DNA of 17,932 nucleotides from Cryomorphaceae bacterium (GCA_014384505.1 JACNFT010000049.1:2896-20827), one strand, 5' to 3'; counted from the first letter of the stretch, positions 7,934 to 14,799 are shown. The notes: a model not told the origin generated them from the letters alone. Translations and numbers: made by a program.

Positions 7934-7966
7934 TTGTGTTTTATGCAGTAAAAATATGTATTTTTG
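7934..7966 (+). promoter_or_regulatory. Predicted promoter of the yceI-like gene
   Basis: TTG at 7934-7936 (-33-like) and TATTTTTG at 7959-7966 (exact TAnnTTTG) are 22 bases apart, a plausible Bacteroidota layout, and the ATG follows 24 bases after the -7 box. The TTG at 7964-7966 is in frame with the gene and could be taken as a start, but it is the end of the -7 box, so the ATG at 7991 is preferred. Confidence 0.58.
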
Positions 7967-7990
7967 ACCAATAAACTAAAAAATAAGATA

Positions 7991-8584
7991 ATGAAGAAAA
8001 TAATTTTAAGCTTAGCACTATCGATACTTACCCTAATTAGTTTTGCAACTAAGCCACATACGGATAATGTAAGGGTAGACGCAAAGAGCTCAACTGTAAA
8101 ATGGATAGGTTCAAAAGTAGCCTCAGCACATGAAGGAACTATTAATATTCTTAAGGGGACTTTAAATATTGATCATGGAACCTTAGTTGGTGGACAGTTT
8201 AGTATTGATATGAATTCAATTAAGAATACTGATATTGAATCGGAAGAATATAGCGCTAAATTAGAAGGACATTTAAAAGATGAAGACTTTTTTAATGTTG
8301 AAGAGTTCCCTACAGCTACAATAACAATTATAAAAGCAGTTAAAGGAACAGAGAATAACTATTCTATTATTGCAAACTTAACGATAAAAGGAATCACACA
8401 TCCTATTACTTTTGATGCAAATGTTAATGTTAATGGCATAAACTTTTTAGCAACAGCTAAAATTAAAATTGATCGTACTAAGTGGGGTATTGAGTATAAA
8501 TCAGGTAACTTCTTTAAAGATTTAGGAGATAATATTATTCTGGATGAAATTGAATTTGACATATTTTTGCTTTCAGCTAAATAG
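7991..8584 (+). CDS. YceI-family periplasmic protein
   Basis: A 197-residue exported lipocalin-like protein of the YceI family, whose members bind isoprenoid-type lipids in a beta-barrel; the exact role is unclear in most bacteria. Signal peptide: MKKIILSLALSILTLISFA (1-19). The mature part begins after TKPHTDNVRVDAKSST and carries family features: STVKWIGSKVASAHEGTI (34-51), a KGTLNIDHGTLVGGQFSID block, LKDEDFFNVEEFPTATITI (about 95-113), the LTIKGITHPITF block and DRTKWGIEYKSG near residues 158-169. Start chosen at the ATG because the in-frame TTG upstream coincides with the predicted -7 box and would put extra residues before an otherwise perfect signal peptide. A 51-codon ORF starts in the same frame immediately after its TAG stop. 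Confidence 0.9.
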   Translation: MKKIILSLALSILTLISFATKPHTDNVRVDAKSSTVKWIGSKVASAHEGTINILKGTLNIDHGTLVGGQFSIDMNSIKNTDIESEEYSAKLEGHLKDEDFFNVEEFPTATITIIKAVKGTENNYSIIANLTIKGITHPITFDANVNVNGINFLATAKIKIDRTKWGIEYKSGNFFKDLGDNIILDEIEFDIFLLSAK

Positions 8585-8740
8585 ATGATACTTTACATAT
8601 TGCTGATAATTACAGTTGTTTTATCGTATGTAATTGCAGTTTATCAAAAGATAAGAGGACTAGAATTTTGGTCCTCTTTTTTTAAATCCCTAATTGCTGT
8701 AGCAGGAGTTTTAGGTACTATTTGGAAGATATTAGATTAA
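8585..8740 (+). CDS. Small two-helix membrane protein, unrecognised
   Basis: A 51-codon ORF whose ATG directly follows the TAG of the yceI-like gene (zero gap, same frame). It encodes MILYILLIITVVLSYVIAVY (helix 1, residues 1-20), a short basic loop QKIRGLEFW, and a second hydrophobic stretch (about 31-49, SFFKSLIAVAGVLGTIW) ending KILD. The two-helix hydrophobic pattern with a positively charged turn looks like a genuine small membrane protein rather than noise, but I recognise no family. Against it: a terminator-like hairpin (8653-8678) sits inside the ORF, and its last 23 bases overlap the end of the opposing ATP-grasp gene. Translation could be by coupling with the upstream stop. It may be a real coupled gene, or a chance ORF over a terminator. 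Confidence 0.5.
   Translation: MILYILLIITVVLSYVIAVYQKIRGLEFWSSFFKSLIAVAGVLGTIWKILD
8653..8678 (+). terminator. Terminator-like hairpin, possibly bidirectional
   Basis: AAGAGGAC (8653-8660) and GTCCTCTT (8671-8678) form a perfect eight-pair stem with a ten-base loop, followed on the forward strand by more T (seven in a row at 8677-8683). This is a good intrinsic terminator for the yceI-like transcript. On the reverse strand it lies about 40 bases past the ATP-grasp stop and is followed by a poorer TTATCTTTTG tract, so it may also end the five-gene reverse operon. It is located within the small ORF 8585-8740. Confidence 0.75.
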
Positions 8741-9617
8741 AGATATCTTCAGCCAAAATATTTGCACTTATAGGATTATTTCTAAACCATAATTCAGGTT
8801 CAATAAGCTCTAATTCACTTAAAGATATTATGTTGTTATTGTCATAAACTATATCTACTCTAGCATATATTGGTTTAAAAGGGCTAGCTTCTAGACAGTT
8901 TTCTGCAAATTTAATTTCATCTTCAGTAGGTTTATATTTTTCTACTTTACCTCCATGATCATCCTGTATACGAAAATCACCTTTTTTAGCTGTCTTTTTT
9001 ACTGCATGAGTATATTTTCCTCCAATCATTATCAAAGATATTTCTCCTAAAAGAGTAATGTTTTTTAAGAAACTTTGGAAGAGCATACATTCTACTTTTA
9101 TTAACTCCTGAAAGATGTTTTCATGTTCCTTATAATTATTATGATTAACACGGTAAGTATGTCTGGCAGCTCCTGAAATAGCTGGTTTTAGTACGACTTC
9201 CTTCCAATTAGTTTTTTCAAAGAGTTGTGCTAAAGTTATAGTATCTCCTTTTTCTATAAATAGAGTAGGTGCAATATTGATATTTCTTTTTGCTAAATCT
9301 TGTAAATAATGTTTATCAATATTCCAATTAATAATTTCTGAAGAATTGATAAAGGTAGTTTTATTTTTTGTGTTTTTTAGCCAAATAAAGAATTCGTCAA
9401 AGCGTTCAAAATAGTCCCATGTGGTTCGGAAAATAGCGTATTTGGTTGTTGTCCAATCAAAGTGTTTGTCTGCCCAGTCTTTTTTACAAACCTTTAATCC
9501 TTTATCTTCTAAAGCAGTTTGGAGTAATTGATCTTCTAGTAAAACCTGATCAATATACCAATTAGTTGTAGTGGGATTGACGTAACGATTGTCAGTAAGA
9601 ATAACAACATCAAACAT
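8718..9617 (-). CDS. ATP-grasp domain ligase-like protein
   Basis: A 299-residue protein of the ATP-grasp superfamily (carboxylate-amine/thiol ligases using an acylphosphate), resembling the stand-alone group that includes the cycloserine-pathway enzyme DcsG and many uncharacterised relatives. Visible features are the N-terminal FRTTWDYFERFDEFFIWL (63-80), the ATP-binding lysine in VVLKPAISGAARHTY (141-155, K144), EISLIMIGGKYTHAVKKTAKKGDFR (about 192-216, substrate/ATP loop), ARVDIVY (252-258) and the magnesium-binding strand LSELELIEPELWF (266-278). No transit or membrane segment. It is the last gene of the tight reverse operon, four bases after the DUF2237 gene. Its substrate is unknown; a peptide or amino acid ligase is possible, but no biosynthetic cluster surrounds it. 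Confidence 0.85.
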   Translation of the reverse strand: MFDVVILTDNRYVNPTTTNWYIDQVLLEDQLLQTALEDKGLKVCKKDWADKHFDWTTTKYAIFRTTWDYFERFDEFFIWLKNTKNKTTFINSSEIINWNIDKHYLQDLAKRNINIAPTLFIEKGDTITLAQLFEKTNWKEVVLKPAISGAARHTYRVNHNNYKEHENIFQELIKVECMLFQSFLKNITLLGEISLIMIGGKYTHAVKKTAKKGDFRIQDDHGGKVEKYKPTEDEIKFAENCLEASPFKPIYARVDIVYDNNNIISLSELELIEPELWFRNNPISANILAEDIFNLISSK

Positions 9618-9621
9618 AGCT

Positions 9622-9981
9622 TTATCTGTAAGCGTGTTTTATTAAATCATTTAATTGGATTACCTCTAATGTTTTTTCATGAGTTGCTTCCAATACAACT
9701 TTTGGTGCGCAATTATTTTGTAAGGCTTCTTTCCAGCGCAAAGCACATAAGCACCATCTATCACCTGACTTTATTCCAGGAAATCCATACTGTGGCAAAG
9801 GGGTAGATAAATCATTGCCTGCTTCATATGAGAATTGTAAAAAATCCTCAGTAGCTATAATACATATAGTATGTAACCCTGAATCAGTTTGGTCAGTATT
9901 GCAGCAACCATCACGAAAGTAGCCAGTTTTAGGTTCGTTACTGCAAGTAATTAAAGGTTCTCCGAATACATTATTAGCCAT
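9622..9981 (-). CDS. DUF2237 family protein
   Basis: A 119-residue protein matching the DUF2237 family along its whole length: NVFGEPLITCSNEPKTGYFRDGCC (4-27), HTICIIATEDFLQFSYEAGNDLSTPLPQYGFPGIKSGDRWCLCALRWKEA and VVLEATHEKTLEVI are the conserved blocks. Several cysteines (C13, C26, C27 and the WCLC pair) and the invariant GDRWCLCA...RW signature suggest metal binding or redox chemistry, but no function is established to my knowledge. It is cytoplasmic by appearance. The start overlaps the end of the DCC gene by 8 bases and the ATP-grasp gene follows after 4 bases, so it is embedded in an operon. Confidence 0.88.
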   Translation of the reverse strand: MANNVFGEPLITCSNEPKTGYFRDGCCNTDQTDSGLHTICIIATEDFLQFSYEAGNDLSTPLPQYGFPGIKSGDRWCLCALRWKEALQNNCAPKVVLEATHEKTLEVIQLNDLIKHAYR

Positions 9982-10333
9982 TACAACATTGTTTTTTAGG
10001 GGTTAATTTAAGTCTTCTTTTTGCTATAAAATCGTAACAGAAATCAAGCAGAAAAGCAGGTATAATAGTAAAAAAGTAAAGTAGATTATATGGGAATTGT
10101 AATTTCTTACAAATTTTCAAAACTGCTCTTGATTTGAAAAAAACAATATCATCATGAATATAAGCAACTGAGTTTTGATTTTTTATTTGAAATTTTTTAA
10201 TTTTTTCTAGACCTTTAATTGAATTAAAAGGAATAAATGATATTTCATTTTTTTGTAATTTATTCTTTGTAAAGCTTACCCATTTATTGCAAAAATTGCA
10301 ATCTCCATCATATAATACAATAGCTATTTTCAT
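9974..10333 (-). CDS. DCC-family thiol-disulfide oxidoreductase-like protein
   Basis: A 119-residue DCC (DUF393) protein, a thioredoxin-fold-related family named after its DxxCxxC motif, here VLYDGDCNFCNKWVSF (7-22) with Cys13 and Cys16. FIPFNS and FKSRAVLKICKKL are further family blocks, and a hydrophobic region at about 82-103 (YNLLYFFTIIPAFLLDFCYDFI) may contact the membrane. The C-terminus ends in KKQCCNG, an extra Cys pair. The role is probably disulfide or redox chemistry, though the physiological substrate of the family is not known. The ATG begins with no gap after the esterase stop, and the end overlaps the DUF2237 gene by 8 bases. Confidence 0.87.
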   Translation of the reverse strand: MKIAIVLYDGDCNFCNKWVSFTKNKLQKNEISFIPFNSIKGLEKIKKFQIKNQNSVAYIHDDIVFFKSRAVLKICKKLQFPYNLLYFFTIIPAFLLDFCYDFIAKRRLKLTPKKQCCNG

Positions 10334-11356
10334 TTATTTAATAACTATTTTTTTTTCTACTGTTTCATCATTATAGATATAAAACAGTAAAGCGTTGTTT
10401 TTAGTAGTTGTTTCTCTTCCTAAAATATCAGTTATTTTAACTAGACGCTTGTCTTTTATAATTTTTTCATTTATTGATGTGCTTGTACTAATCAATCCGT
10501 TAATATCGTATTTTGAAAAGAACTTCCAGACTTCAACAGATGCATGAATATCCATATTTCCCCACACTCCAGGCCAATCATGATCTCCGCCATATATTTT
10601 AAAATGTTCGGTTGTAACAGAATTATCTCCTCCATCATTCACAATATGTTCAGCAATACTTCCATCAAGTTGATTAATATCTGGTATGGCTGTTATTATG
10701 GAAGAGGCATTACAATTATTATAAGCTACCCAATATTGAAGAACATCATCAATAGATTTTGTCCATGTTGGATTTCCAACATAGGGAACAGTTTGATCAC
10801 TCGTTCCATGGATTTGTAAAATAGGAGTAGGATGTTGAGGATTGCATGCATTGTATGTTTGTGGAGTCATGGAACCGGTTACAGATGCAATTGCAGCAAT
10901 TCTATTGCTTAATTGGCAAGCAAGCAGAAAACTCATATATCCACCATTTGACATTCCAGTACTATACACTCTTGTATCATCAATAGTATATGCATTTGAA
11001 ATGGAATCCAATAAACTTGCAGTGAAACCAACATCATCTATTGTGCTAGTAGTTGTCCAGCCACCAACATTCCAATGAGTTGTTCCTTGCAATAGAGTCC
11101 CTTGAGGATAGACAACAATAAAACCGGCGGTATCCGAAATATAATTAAAATTAGTATAAGACATATTTGTACTTGCATTTGATCCATACCCATGAAAACA
11201 AAAAACTAAGGGAATAGGAGTATTTACATTATACGAACTTGGAATATGTATAATATAATCTCTTTGCAAACCGCCATGGGTAATGCTTGCGTTTATTGTT
11301 TGTTGTGCTAACGTAAATAACGGTAGGCAAATGAGTAGTATAAGTAGTTTTTTCAT
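10334..11356 (-). CDS. Secreted CE1/PHB-depolymerase-like esterase with short T9SS tail
   Basis: A 340-residue exported alpha/beta-hydrolase of the polyhydroxybutyrate depolymerase/feruloyl esterase (CE1, LpqC-like) group. Signal peptide: MKKLLILLICLPLFTLAQ (about 1-18). Oxyanion region: FCFHGYGSNAS (52-62); nucleophile elbow STGMSNGGYMS (132-142) with S136; acid D187 in IHGTSDQTVPY; His H259 in YGGDHDWPG. The region 80-92 (IVVYPQGTLLQGT) is the usual family strand. The last about 40 residues (KRLVKITDILGRET...LFYIYNDETVEKKIVIK) look like the abbreviated Bacteroidota sorting tail, so export through T9SS is likely. Whether it acts on polyester, feruloyl-polysaccharide or another ester is not decidable. 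It starts one base after the M14 gene and abuts the DCC gene. Confidence 0.88.
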   Translation of the reverse strand: MKKLLILLICLPLFTLAQQTINASITHGGLQRDYIIHIPSSYNVNTPIPLVFCFHGYGSNASTNMSYTNFNYISDTAGFIVVYPQGTLLQGTTHWNVGGWTTTSTIDDVGFTASLLDSISNAYTIDDTRVYSTGMSNGGYMSFLLACQLSNRIAAIASVTGSMTPQTYNACNPQHPTPILQIHGTSDQTVPYVGNPTWTKSIDDVLQYWVAYNNCNASSIITAIPDINQLDGSIAEHIVNDGGDNSVTTEHFKIYGGDHDWPGVWGNMDIHASVEVWKFFSKYDINGLISTSTSINEKIIKDKRLVKITDILGRETTTKNNALLFYIYNDETVEKKIVIK

Positions 11357-11357
11357 T

Positions 11358-12887
11358 TTATTGTATTTTAATTTGTTTCTTAAGCGTACCGCTTTCTGTT
11401 TTGATAAGTTGAATCTTGCTTTTTGTGTTTCTTGTTCTTCCTAGTAAATCAAAGGTTGTATTTGTGTTTTTTGAAGGGTTTATTTCTTCAACTTGTGTAG
11501 TGCTAAAAGGAACTAATTTAACATCCTCAATATTCGTGTTGTTGTTTAAAACACTTGCATTTATTGTTTTAGGGTAATATCCATTTTTACTAAAGGTGAT
11601 GTTGTAATTCCCTTGATATAAATGTCTATGGTAATTCCCTATTGGTAGATTAGAATATACATGAGAACTATCTATATCATGATTTAAAATTTCAACTTTT
11701 GCTTTTAATGGAAGGCCTGTGATACTATCTGTTACAATACCTCTTAGTCCAAATAAAGATTGTTCTATATAGTTTAATAGAGAAGGGTAATTTGCATCCC
11801 AAAGCTCTGGTAAATCGTTAGGGTCTGGAGTTTTATCATCTGAAAGTTCTAAAGTAAACTCACGGCAATACTTAAAGTAATTCATATAATCTTGCCTGCC
11901 TCCATCTACTTCATACCAATCATTTCCATTAGTAATCCCATCATTCAGATAGTTAAAATATCCGTTACCACTATTGGCTTGGCAACTATCTGCATATTCA
12001 TGAGATACATATTCCCACCAATTATCATCAGCAGTTAATGTACTCCAAGTATCCCAAGGATAGTTACATACTTCAGCACCACCATGCATATTTGCTGAAA
12101 TTGTAAAACTTACTGTATCCGCAAGCCCCATAAAAATAGTTGTTTCATTTTGATATGCATTTCCATCAGGATGTGGGCCGTCTTGAGGATCGGGATAATT
12201 TCGGTTTAAATCAATCCAATTAGCATTGTAGCGAGTTGCTGACCATACATCTTGGTTTCCTCCATAATAAGCTCCATCAGGGTTAGCTAATGGGTTTATC
12301 CAAATATCAATATTATCAACTAATTGGGTTAATTCTAAGCTGTTTCCATAACCATTTAGAATATGGTCAATTAAGCGTAAACTTAAAATATAGCCTGCTA
12401 ATTCATCTCCATGCATGGATGAAGTGTAAAGGAAAGAAGGTTCGTTTTCTTTTACTCCTACATTTTTAGAAATCTGTACGATTAGTATTTCTCGACCTGA
12501 ACTTAAAGTCCCTAGATTATGTAATTTACAAATGTTAGGGAAAGAATCAGCAAAGGCCGTCATCATGTTAACATACTGCTGATAGGTAGGGTAGTAGTCC
12601 CAATTATTTTTTGAATTGTTAATATAATTTAAAGGTTTCTTTTCAATTAATTGGTAGCTAATACCTTGCTGAAGAAATTTTGCGAATTCTGATTTATTTG
12701 CATAAGCATAAGCAAGGTCAGCATTTGTTTTATGATCAATAGAAACAATGTCTGAAATCATATTTAACTGAAGCTTATTTTTATACTGGAAAGAAAAATA
12801 AATTTCACCTTTTTTAGAAAATAGGTCGTTAACATTTTGGCTAAAGCCAAAAAACGGAATTAAAACTAATAGAAGTATTTTTTTCAT
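11358..12887 (-). CDS. Secreted M14 zinc carboxypeptidase with short sorting tail
   Basis: A 509-residue exported metallocarboxypeptidase that removes C-terminal residues from peptides. Signal peptide MKKILLLVLIPFFGFSQ (about 1-17). The catalytic domain (about 100-375) has zinc ligands H159 and E162 in SSMHGDELAGY and H268 in SANMHGGAEVCNYPWD, substrate-binding R229 in DLNRNYPDP, and the catalytic Glu E347 in FTLELSD. After it comes a CarboxypepD_reg/transthyretin-like beta domain (about 381-460, GLRGIVTDSITGLPLKAKVEI) as in the CPD/CPN branch. The end TTFDLLGRTRNTKS...KKQIKIQ is a short sorting-tail-like segment. It heads the tight reverse operon, one base before the esterase. A 66-base gap separates it from the C1 peptidase gene upstream and contains a perfect palindrome near its start. 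Confidence 0.9.
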   Translation of the reverse strand: MKKILLLVLIPFFGFSQNVNDLFSKKGEIYFSFQYKNKLQLNMISDIVSIDHKTNADLAYAYANKSEFAKFLQQGISYQLIEKKPLNYINNSKNNWDYYPTYQQYVNMMTAFADSFPNICKLHNLGTLSSGREILIVQISKNVGVKENEPSFLYTSSMHGDELAGYILSLRLIDHILNGYGNSLELTQLVDNIDIWINPLANPDGAYYGGNQDVWSATRYNANWIDLNRNYPDPQDGPHPDGNAYQNETTIFMGLADTVSFTISANMHGGAEVCNYPWDTWSTLTADDNWWEYVSHEYADSCQANSGNGYFNYLNDGITNGNDWYEVDGGRQDYMNYFKYCREFTLELSDDKTPDPNDLPELWDANYPSLLNYIEQSLFGLRGIVTDSITGLPLKAKVEILNHDIDSSHVYSNLPIGNYHRHLYQGNYNITFSKNGYYPKTINASVLNNNTNIEDVKLVPFSTTQVEEINPSKNTNTTFDLLGRTRNTKSKIQLIKTESGTLKKQIKIQ

Positions 12888-12895
12888 CCGGTAAA

Positions 12896-12914
12896 AATAA
12901 TGATAATTATCAGC
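12896..12914. promoter_or_regulatory. Palindrome upstream of the M14 operon, Fur-box-like
   Basis: TGATAATTATCA at 12901-12912 is a perfect 12-base palindrome. The 19 bases at 12896-12914 agree by my count with the E. coli Fur-box consensus at 15 of 19 positions. It lies 9-27 bases upstream of the M14 start codon, where a repressor could block transcription or initiation. In DNA this AT-rich a chance match is quite possible. Confidence 0.3.
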
Positions 12915-12953
12915 ATATTAATTAAACAAGATTATTAGTCTTATGTGTTCAGT

Positions 12954-14162
12954 TTATTTATCAAATTTATCCAAAGTTACTTTTACTGCATCCTTATGAA
13001 TTGTAAAAGTCATCATTTTTAATTTTACAAAATCTTCATGGTAAAAGTAGTGTCCAGGAAAATTTCCATTTCTGGCACCAGAACCACTATCCTTTATTAA
13101 AAACCACCAATCTCCCGTTTTATCAATTTTATAACCAATTAAATGTATTGCATGATCATCAGTTGTTGTGCCGTTAGAAAAACGGAATTGACGTGCATTT
13201 TCATCAATAAAATCTGAAGGAATGTCATAAGAAGGAACCATTGCTACATCATAAGTTGAAGAGTAACCACTTTCAGAAACATCACCACCAATAGAAATAG
13301 AATATCCATTTTCAATAGCATTTTTTATAGCAAACATAAACTCATCTAATGGGATATTGTAGTAAGCCTCACTTCTCCACCAATTATCGGGAACTTTGTA
13401 TTCTTCTTGACTCCAATACGGTTTTTGTATTAAGCTCATGAAATCAACATAATTGTTTGGATCAAGTTTTGTAACATTTTTTAAAAATGATTTTGGAGTA
13501 TAAGTTTTTCCATTATACTTAAATGAAGTAGGAGGGGTTCCCATATAATGGTTCAAAATAGATTTGACATTAGAAAGAATTGCATCCTCATCCCAGAAAT
13601 TAGTTGTTTTACAATTTTTAAGGTAAGTTTCTATTTCTCCAAACATTTTTTCATGATTGTAGTAGGGTTGGTCGCTTGGTTTTCCTTCATAAGCCTCTGC
13701 AGGAACTATTCCGTACCAATCCATCATTCTTTGCACAGCATTGGTTTCCGATCCTTCTCCTAAATGTGTTTTACCTCTAGTATTTATGTATCCTCTTGCT
13801 TTTTCAATGTATTCAAAATAAACAGGATATAATTCCGAAAGATTAATTGTATTTCCTGTTATTCTGAGTATTTCACTTTCATAAAATGAAGTGGTAGAAA
13901 AGCACCAACAAGTTCCTGTATTCCCTTGTGAAATAGGATTTTCTGCAGCTACAATAGTAAATTCATCTAAACTTTTAGGAATTTGTTTTCCATCAAAATT
14001 CATTTTAAAGGATTTGGAGGCTTCTTTTTCTTCATTCTCATATTTATTTGATTCACTTATAATAGTTCCGTAAAAAGGATTAGAATAGCTTTCAAATTTT
14101 CCTTTGTCCTGTGCATTTGCTCCTATTGCTATTAGAAGTAGGATCCCTATTTCTTTAATCAT
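12954..14162 (-). CDS. Secreted C1 (papain/bleomycin hydrolase-like) cysteine peptidase
   Basis: A 402-residue exported cysteine peptidase of the C1B-like bleomycin-hydrolase/aminopeptidase C branch. Signal peptide MIKEIGILLLIAIGANAQ (1-18). Catalytic features: Q79 and C85 in ISQGNTGTCWCFSTTSFYE, H337 in TTDDHAIHLIGY; the third position reads WWFLIKDSGSGAR with D358 where papain has Asn in the NSWG motif. The long insert between the Cys and His halves (about 110-330) fits this branch rather than small papains. I use the ATG at 14162; the longer in-frame TTG (14189) lies in a promoter box and would precede the signal peptide. No T9SS tail is seen at the end (LDKFDK), so periplasmic or lipid-independent secretion is more likely. 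It is divergent from the SRPBCC gene. Confidence 0.86.
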   Translation of the reverse strand: MIKEIGILLLIAIGANAQDKGKFESYSNPFYGTIISESNKYENEEKEASKSFKMNFDGKQIPKSLDEFTIVAAENPISQGNTGTCWCFSTTSFYESEILRITGNTINLSELYPVYFEYIEKARGYINTRGKTHLGEGSETNAVQRMMDWYGIVPAEAYEGKPSDQPYYNHEKMFGEIETYLKNCKTTNFWDEDAILSNVKSILNHYMGTPPTSFKYNGKTYTPKSFLKNVTKLDPNNYVDFMSLIQKPYWSQEEYKVPDNWWRSEAYYNIPLDEFMFAIKNAIENGYSISIGGDVSESGYSSTYDVAMVPSYDIPSDFIDENARQFRFSNGTTTDDHAIHLIGYKIDKTGDWWFLIKDSGSGARNGNFPGHYFYHEDFVKLKMMTFTIHKDAVKVTLDKFDK

Positions 14163-14186
14163 GTGTGTGGTTTTAATTTTAATGTC

Positions 14187-14220
14187 CAAATTTACAGTAA
14201 TTTTGTAATTTGCAGGCCAA
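14187..14220 (-). promoter_or_regulatory. Predicted promoter of the C1 peptidase gene
   Basis: On the reverse strand TTG (14220-14218) and TAAATTTG (14194-14187) are 23 bases apart, and the ATG at 14162 follows about 24 bases after the -7 box. The TTG within the -7 box is in frame with the peptidase and mimics an upstream start codon. Confidence 0.55.
14198..14205 (+). promoter_or_regulatory. Predicted -7 promoter box of the SRPBCC gene
   Basis: TAATTTTG matches TAnnTTTG and ends 35 bases before the ATG at 14241. It is only three bases from the -7 box of the opposing C1 peptidase promoter, so the two promoters would overlap almost entirely. A -33 TTG is not seen. Confidence 0.45.
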
Positions 14221-14240
14221 TATTTAAATGCATTATATTT

Positions 14241-14735
14241 ATGAATCCTTTAAAACAAATTTTAAAATGGACATTAATTTTTCTTTTATCGTTTACTACT
14301 TTTAATTTTTTTATTTCAGGTAAAATTGAGGTTTCAATTGAAATAGAAGCTCCTGTAGTTATTGTTTATGAAAAAGTTACTGATTTACAAACTTGGCCAA
14401 CTTGGGCTCCTTGGTGGAAAAAAGATTCAACAATGACAACTGTTTATTCTGGTCAGAAAAGTGGCTTACGATCAAAAATGAGTTGGTCTGGAGTAGATGG
14501 TGGTGGAAGTTTAGAGATTGTTGAAGCTAATTTTATTAAAAATTTGAAAAATGAGTTATTTTTTGAAGGAACGCCTCCATTTTATCATATCTGGACTTTT
14601 GAAGAAACAGCTAAGGGTACTAGAGTTACTTGGAGTTTCCAAGATGAATTGCCATTTTATGTTAATTTTATGCAACTTTTCATCTCTCCTGAGTTAAAAG
14701 AGGGGTTGATAGGATTGAAAAAATTGTGTGAATGA
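14241..14735 (+). CDS. Membrane-anchored SRPBCC-domain protein
   Basis: A 164-residue protein with an N-terminal hydrophobic anchor (LKQILKWTLIFLLSFTTFNFF, about 4-24) followed by an SRPBCC/polyketide-cyclase-like (START-related) lipid-binding fold. Evidence: the N-terminal strand VSIEIEAPVVIVYEKVTDLQ leading to TWPTWAPWWKKD, the typical 'AP...V...V.D...WP.W.PW' opening, then a beta-rich core with TRVTWSFQDELPFY and a C-terminal helix (ELKEGLIGLKKLCE). Such domains bind hydrophobic small molecules, with no function assigned here. The ATG at 14241 is preferred; an upstream in-frame GTG (14163) would add residues from the promoter region. It probably shares a transcript with the DUF4442 gene 64 bases downstream. 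Confidence 0.82.
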   Translation: MNPLKQILKWTLIFLLSFTTFNFFISGKIEVSIEIEAPVVIVYEKVTDLQTWPTWAPWWKKDSTMTTVYSGQKSGLRSKMSWSGVDGGGSLEIVEANFIKNLKNELFFEGTPPFYHIWTFEETAKGTRVTWSFQDELPFYVNFMQLFISPELKEGLIGLKKLCE

Positions 14736-14799
14736 TAAAAACATTAAATTCTAGTAGTTTACTAAAGGTATTTTTTTATTGTTGCAAAAAATTATAAAA

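Noticed and set aside
8718..10333. A natural-product (cycloserine-like) pathway suggested by the DcsG-like ATP-grasp enzyme
   Set aside because: No other pathway genes (such as O-acetylserine or hydroxyurea-forming enzymes) are present, and similar ATP-grasp proteins are widespread with unknown roles.
10544..11078. Forward ORFs across the esterase gene
   Set aside because: They cover the reverse strand gene with clear catalytic motifs and show no recognisable features.
14752..14764. TAGTA-GTT-TACTA inverted repeat between the SRPBCC and DUF4442 genes, followed by a T-run
   Set aside because: The stem is only five weak A/T-rich pairs and the T-tract starts after a gap, so I do not call it a terminator; the two genes may share a transcript.
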